Assembly (NCBI GenBank): GCA_945876015.1
Contig: CAMCNM010000079.1
Location: 1-8,236 of the forward strand
Length of the DNA: 8,236 nucleotides
Direction: 5' to 3'
DNA from: Gemmatimonas phototrophica
Lineage (GTDB): Bacteria; Gemmatimonadota; Gemmatimonadetes; Longimicrobiales; Gaopeijiaceae
The translations under genes and the position numbers were made by a program. The notes under the pieces were generated by a model. That model saw only the letters and a list, made by a program, of their open reading frames with translations. It searched no databases and had not been told where the DNA came from. Of this stretch, positions 5,098-8,236 are shown piece by piece. How positions within the stretch are numbered: the first letter of the stretch is position 1; every line of letters starts with the position of its first letter.

Positions 5098-6780
5098 CTA
5101 TCGGCCGATCGAATCGGGCAGCTGGTCGCCCATGCGACCGCGGACGCGCTCCCGAATGGTGTCCGCGTCGGCGTCGGAGCGCACGATGTACGGCGTGACG
5201 AAGATCGCCAGCTCGGTACGCGTTCGCTTCTCGCTCGAGCGCTTGAACAGATTCCCCAGCAGCGGAATGTCCTTCAGGAACGGAATCCCACTGTCGATGC
5301 GATCGGTCGATTCGCCAATCAGTCCACCAATCACGATCGTCTGGCCGTCGCGGATGACCGCTCGAGTTGACGCCTCGCGAGTCGAGATCACGGGAGCGTC
5401 CAGCGCGGAGGAGATCACTTGGCTGGTCAGGCTGTTCACCTCCTGCAGGATCTGCACGCTCACGTAGTCGTCCTGATTGATGGTCGGGATGATGGTGAGG
5501 GTGGTCCCCACGTCCTCGTACTGCACCGAACGATCGACCGCGAAGTCGCCCAGCCGTGTCGAGGCCACGAACGGGATCCGGCTGCCGACGACGATGCGCG
5601 CCTCGCGGTTGTTCATCGCCAGGATCTCGGGGGTGGAGAGCACGCGGACGGCGGAGGTCGACGCCAGCGCGCGCAGCATCGCGCGTACGTTGGCTCGGTC
5701 CAGGCTCACCACCCGCACGATGAAGTCCTGCACCGGCGTCACGCTGTCGACCGCCGCCGGCGTGCCCAGACGCGCCGTGGTGCTGCCCCCGATCACCGAC
5801 CAGTCGATGCCGAAATCCTGCGCCTGTCCCAACGTGATCTCGGCGACCGTGACCTCGAACAACACCTGCGCAGGACGTGTGTCGAGCGCCTCGATCGTCT
5901 CGCGGAGCAGCGGAAAGTTGGGCGGCGCGGTGCGGATCAGGAGCGCATTCGTGGGCGGATCGGGCACCACCGTCGTGCTGCCGATGAGGCCGGCCCCGCC
6001 CAGGGTGTCGGACGGTGTCACGGTCGGGGACTGTGCCTGACGGAGCCGAAACACCTCCGCCTCGCGCGCGCGGAAGGAGTCGAGGCTGTTGGAGAGGCTC
6101 CGGTCGGAGAGCGACGCCGCGCGCGCGCCGCCCACGACCACGCCGAACAGCTGGCCCAGCGTGCTCGCGAGATCCTCCGCGTTGGCGTACTTGAGCGGCA
6201 CCACGTAAGTACGCAGGCCCGCTTCTCCCTGCGGCCTCTCGTCCAGACTCCGAAGCATCTCGAGGTAACGCGCGACGTTCGAAGCGAGGTCGGTGACCAG
6301 GAGCGCGTTCGACCGCGCCACGGGCTCGATGCGGGCGTTCGCGCTGGCGACCTGGGCGAGCGCCGAGGCGGCCTCGTCGGCGCGGATCGACTGCAGGGGC
6401 ACGAGCTGGGTGACGAGCCCGAGCGGCGGGGGATCCCCCGGGTCCATGCCGAACCGGATCGCGCCGGTCGAGGGTGCGCTGGCGACGGGCAACACCTGGG
6501 CGACCGGTCCCTTCTGCACCAGCACCAGGCCGTTCGCCTCCAGGATGGCCTCGAGCACGCCGCCCAATTCCTCGGGCCGAACCGGGACGGTAGTCGCGAA
6601 CGTGATGCGCCGGTCGGGAACGTCGGTGAGCACGACGTTGACACCCAGCGAGGTCGCGAGCGTGCGGATCACGTCGGAGAGAGGGGCGTTGACGAAATTG
6701 AGGTTGCTGGGCTGCGCCTGCGCGGACACCCCGCTCGCGAGCAGCGCGCCGCACAGAAGGGCGATTCTCCTGATTCGCAT
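5098..6780 (-). CDS. gspD: Type II secretion system secretin GspD
   Basis: This is the outer-membrane multimeric channel, 560 residues. The ATG at 6780 shares one base with the gspC stop (TGATG). A TTG one codon upstream is possible but less likely. A Sec signal peptide spans residues 1-22 (RIRRIALLCGALLASGVSAQA). It has no lipobox, because Leu rather than Gly, Ala or Ser precedes C10. The N0 domain is about 26-98 (LNFVNAPLSDVIRTLA), with N-repeats at about 122-182 and 190-300. The second contains a long variable insertion (about 216-268). The secretin domain is about 303-535, ending in the classic GIPFLKDIPLLGNLFK (498-513) and LAIFVTPYIV (524-533). Canonical GspD is usually around 650 residues with N0-N3, so one N-repeat seems to be missing. 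The short C-terminal tail (534-560) shows no clear pilotin-binding motif. Confidence 0.95.
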   Translation of the reverse strand: MRIRRIALLCGALLASGVSAQAQPSNLNFVNAPLSDVIRTLATSLGVNVVLTDVPDRRITFATTVPVRPEELGGVLEAILEANGLVLVQKGPVAQVLPVASAPSTGAIRFGMDPGDPPPLGLVTQLVPLQSIRADEAASALAQVASANARIEPVARSNALLVTDLASNVARYLEMLRSLDERPQGEAGLRTYVVPLKYANAEDLASTLGQLFGVVVGGARAASLSDRSLSNSLDSFRAREAEVFRLRQAQSPTVTPSDTLGGAGLIGSTTVVPDPPTNALLIRTAPPNFPLLRETIEALDTRPAQVLFEVTVAEITLGQAQDFGIDWSVIGGSTTARLGTPAAVDSVTPVQDFIVRVVSLDRANVRAMLRALASTSAVRVLSTPEILAMNNREARIVVGSRIPFVASTRLGDFAVDRSVQYEDVGTTLTIIPTINQDDYVSVQILQEVNSLTSQVISSALDAPVISTREASTRAVIRDGQTIVIGGLIGESTDRIDSGIPFLKDIPLLGNLFKRSSEKRTRTELAIFVTPYIVRSDADADTIRERVRGRMGDQLPDSIGR

Positions 6781-7298
6781 CAACGCGTCGATCCCTGGGG
6801 ATGAGTGAGACGCAGAACGATTCGTCCTTCCGGACCGATCAGGATGACCGACTGCTCGTCGATCTTCTTGACTCGATATGTACCCCCCAGATCTCCCTCA
6901 CGATAGAGTTGCGCCCCCGCCACGCGCGCGTCAAGGAGCATCAGCGCGGACGCGCCGCGGGGACCGACGACCGTGCCGTACAGCCGCGGCACGCCCTCGT
7001 CGGCGCCGTTCGGTGCCGACTCGGGGACGCTTCCGCCGCCCGTTGCAAGGGGGTCGAACCGCCTCGCCGCAGCCGCGCGGGAGGCCGAGAAGATGTTTCC
7101 GGCGACGATCGCCTGTTCGGCAGCGTGATCGATCGCGGGAAGGGGCTCGGCAACCGCGGGGGATTCCAACCCGGCCGGCACGATCTCCCCAGCGGGAACG
7201 GAGGGCCGCCACGAGAGCGCTCCGGCGGCGACGAGAATACCGATCACGGTGAGCCCCCGTAGGCTCAGCTCGACGCGTGCCGGGTTCACGATGGTCAC
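6780..7298 (-). CDS. gspC: Short GspC/XpsN-like type II secretion protein
   Basis: This encodes 172 residues with a GTG start at 7298, 1 nt after the gspM stop. A short cytoplasmic N-terminus is followed by one membrane segment (about 15-29) and a Pro/Ala-rich periplasmic linker (about 30-60). A compact beta-rich domain follows, around residues 104-165 (RLYGTVVGPRGASALMLLD, then REGDLGGTYRVKKIDEQSVILIG). This resembles the homology region with which GspC, XpsN or PilP docks onto the secretin N0 domain. There is no C-terminal PDZ or coiled-coil domain, which longer GspC proteins carry for substrate selection. Its place between M and D matches xpsN in the Xanthomonas xps order. The call rests on topology, motif feel and position. 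A PilP-like subunit is the main alternative. Confidence 0.78.
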   Translation of the reverse strand: MTIVNPARVELSLRGLTVIGILVAAGALSWRPSVPAGEIVPAGLESPAVAEPLPAIDHAAEQAIVAGNIFSASRAAAARRFDPLATGGGSVPESAPNGADEGVPRLYGTVVGPRGASALMLLDARVAGAQLYREGDLGGTYRVKKIDEQSVILIGPEGRIVLRLTHPQGSTR

Positions 7299-7299
7299 C

Positions 7300-7866
7300 T
7301 CAGCCGCCCAGGTAAGGGCCGCGCAGAGTCACCATCATCTGCAGCAGCCCTCCCCGCAGCGCCGGATTCGGACGCACGGTCAGCTCGTCGATCTCGAGCA
7401 GGAGCGACCCGTGCTGAAGAAGAGACAGCATGTCGGTGATGCCATAGATGTCTCCCACGGCGGAGACGGTGGCCGGGATCATGGGGAACGCCCCCTCGCG
7501 GGCATCCGGAGCCCCCGCAACGTCCAGTCGCGACACCGTCACGCGGCTCTCGTCGGCGAAGCGCTGAATGAGCGATTGGAGCGTCGAAGCAGCCAGTGCG
7601 GGTGTGCGACCGGTCAACAGGCGCTGCTGTCCCGACTCCACCGCCGCGGCTCGGCTACGTACCAGGTCGCTCAACTGCGCCTCGTTCGCCACGAGACCGC
7701 GCAGCCGGGCCAGGTGTTCGACTTCCGAGGCGATGACTTCCTCGCGCGCCTGCCAGCGCGTGAGGAAGGGAACGGCACCGTACGCGATCGTCAGAGCGAT
7801 CAGGCTCACGGACAGTCCGAGCCTGATCGTACGGCGCTCGAGCGCGCTAATCGGTCGGTCGAACAC
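7300..7866 (-). CDS. gspM: Type II secretion system protein GspM (subtype b-like)
   Basis: The preferred GTG start at 7866 gives 188 residues and overlaps the end of the gspL-like gene by 20 nt. It puts the membrane segment (about 15-35) close to the N-terminus, as expected. The frame is open to 7989, but those extra 41 residues are Arg/Ser/Pro-rich and overlap the previous gene. I see no good Shine-Dalgarno, so coupling is likely and the exact start is uncertain. After the membrane helix comes a helical stretch (about 38-80, probably coiled coil) and a ferredoxin-like periplasmic domain (about 90-180). This ends in GSLLLEIDELTVRPN (153-167), typical of T2SSM_b. It would pair with the GspL-like protein in the inner-membrane platform, the fold and arrangement also seen for PilO with PilN. 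Confidence 0.82.
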   Translation of the reverse strand: MFDRPISALERRTIRLGLSVSLIALTIAYGAVPFLTRWQAREEVIASEVEHLARLRGLVANEAQLSDLVRSRAAAVESGQQRLLTGRTPALAASTLQSLIQRFADESRVTVSRLDVAGAPDAREGAFPMIPATVSAVGDIYGITDMLSLLQHGSLLLEIDELTVRPNPALRGGLLQMMVTLRGPYLGG

Positions 7867-8236
7867 GGAAGGCGATGGAGAAGGTCTCGTAGGTTCGGCC
7901 AGCGTCGCTGAAGCGCGCGCTCGCCGAGAGAAACCGCACGTCTTGAAACCTCTGGTCGCGATCGAGCTGCGGCACGATCGCCGCGGCATCCGCCGCCGTT
8001 CCGTCGATCTGCCAATCGTTCCCGGTCCCCCTGGCGTTCAGCACGACGGCTCCGCCGGGCAGCCGCTCGCTCAGGGCTGCAAGCACCAGCAAGGGATCCG
8101 CACGACCGCGACCGATCTCGGCGATCGCACGAGCCTCGCGATCCATCGCCGCCAGGCGATCGCGCAGCTCGATTGCCCGCTGGGCGCGGGGCGCCATCAC
8201 CGTGATCTGGTCCTCGATCCGCGCCAGGGCGCGCTC
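7847..8236 (-). CDS. gspL: GspL/PilN-like type II secretion platform protein, partial (C-terminal 129 residues)
   Basis: The frame is open from the right edge to a TAG at 7849-7847, so the true start lies outside. The internal GTG-ATG at 8200-8195 is not the likely start, because coding potential continues upstream. The visible part begins with a helix rich in Glu, Arg and Ala (residues 1-45, coiled-coil-like). An alpha/beta domain follows: DPLLVLAALSERLPGGAVVLN, then a strand pair (WQIDGTAADAAAIVPQLDRD) and FQDVRFLSASARF. This is the pattern of the PilN/GspL periplasmic ferredoxin-like domain, which dimerises with GspM/PilO. The missing part should hold the membrane helix and any actin-like cytoplasmic domain. 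It is therefore open whether this is a full GspL or only a PilN-like subunit with a separate PilM-like partner upstream. Confidence 0.78.
   Translation of the reverse strand, partial: ERALARIEDQITVMAPRAQRAIELRDRLAAMDREARAIAEIGRGRADPLLVLAALSERLPGGAVVLNARGTGNDWQIDGTAADAAAIVPQLDRDQRFQDVRFLSASARFSDAGRTYETFSIAFRVRPTD

Noticed and set aside
6427..6440. 14-bp perfect palindrome CGGGGGATCCCCCG
   Set aside because: It lies inside gspD and encodes the Gly-Asp-Pro-Pro run at about residues 115-118. Codon choice in a Pro/Gly-rich linker explains it, and there is no sign of a site of action.
5090..6754. 554-codon alternative minus-strand frame over gspD
   Set aside because: It is a frame-shifted shadow of the secretin gene. 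It is low in hydrophobic residues, rich in Arg/Gly/Ala/Pro, and has no motif, while the gspD frame carries the complete secretin signature.
1..8236. tRNA, rRNA, CRISPR, insertion sequence or phage genes
   Set aside because: I saw no transposase, integrase, regularly spaced direct repeats or RNA gene hallmarks. The window is almost fully explained by secretion and DUF genes.

Overview
The window is high-GC bacterial DNA. All supported genes lie on the minus strand, so transcription runs from high to low coordinates. It holds most of a type II secretion system (T2SS) cluster followed by two genes for putative Tat-exported proteins. An outer-membrane secretin shows that the host is a diderm bacterium. 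High GC, a compact Xps-like T2SS order and a DUF1800/DUF1501 pair would suit Gemmatimonadota or a similar environmental phylum. That assignment is from general impression only and is weak.

Layout in transcription order: the 3' end of a GspL/PilN-like gene (entering at 8236), gspM (subtype b), a short gspC/xpsN-like gene, gspD (secretin), gspE (ATPase), gspF (inner-membrane platform) and gspG (major pseudopilin). These seven genes overlap or sit within 4 nt of each other, so they look like one translationally coupled operon. L, M, C and F would form the inner-membrane assembly platform. E powers it, G polymerises into the pseudopilus, and D is the outer-membrane exit channel. The minor pseudopilins (H, I, J, K) and prepilin peptidase are not in view. 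If clustered, they would lie upstream, beyond 8236.

A 140-nt non-coding gap (1893-2032) follows gspG. It contains an 18-bp, nearly perfect inverted repeat whose downstream arm covers the Shine-Dalgarno sequence of the next gene. This is the most unusual non-coding structure in the window. Two genes follow, 10 nt apart: a complete DUF1800 protein and the first 132 codons of a DUF1501 protein that runs off the left edge. Both begin with twin-arginine signals. Tat delivers folded proteins to the periplasm and T2SS exports folded periplasmic proteins, so the pair are plausible clients of the adjacent machine. This is inference from gene context. Long plus-strand open frames across the region are GC-driven shadows of these genes.
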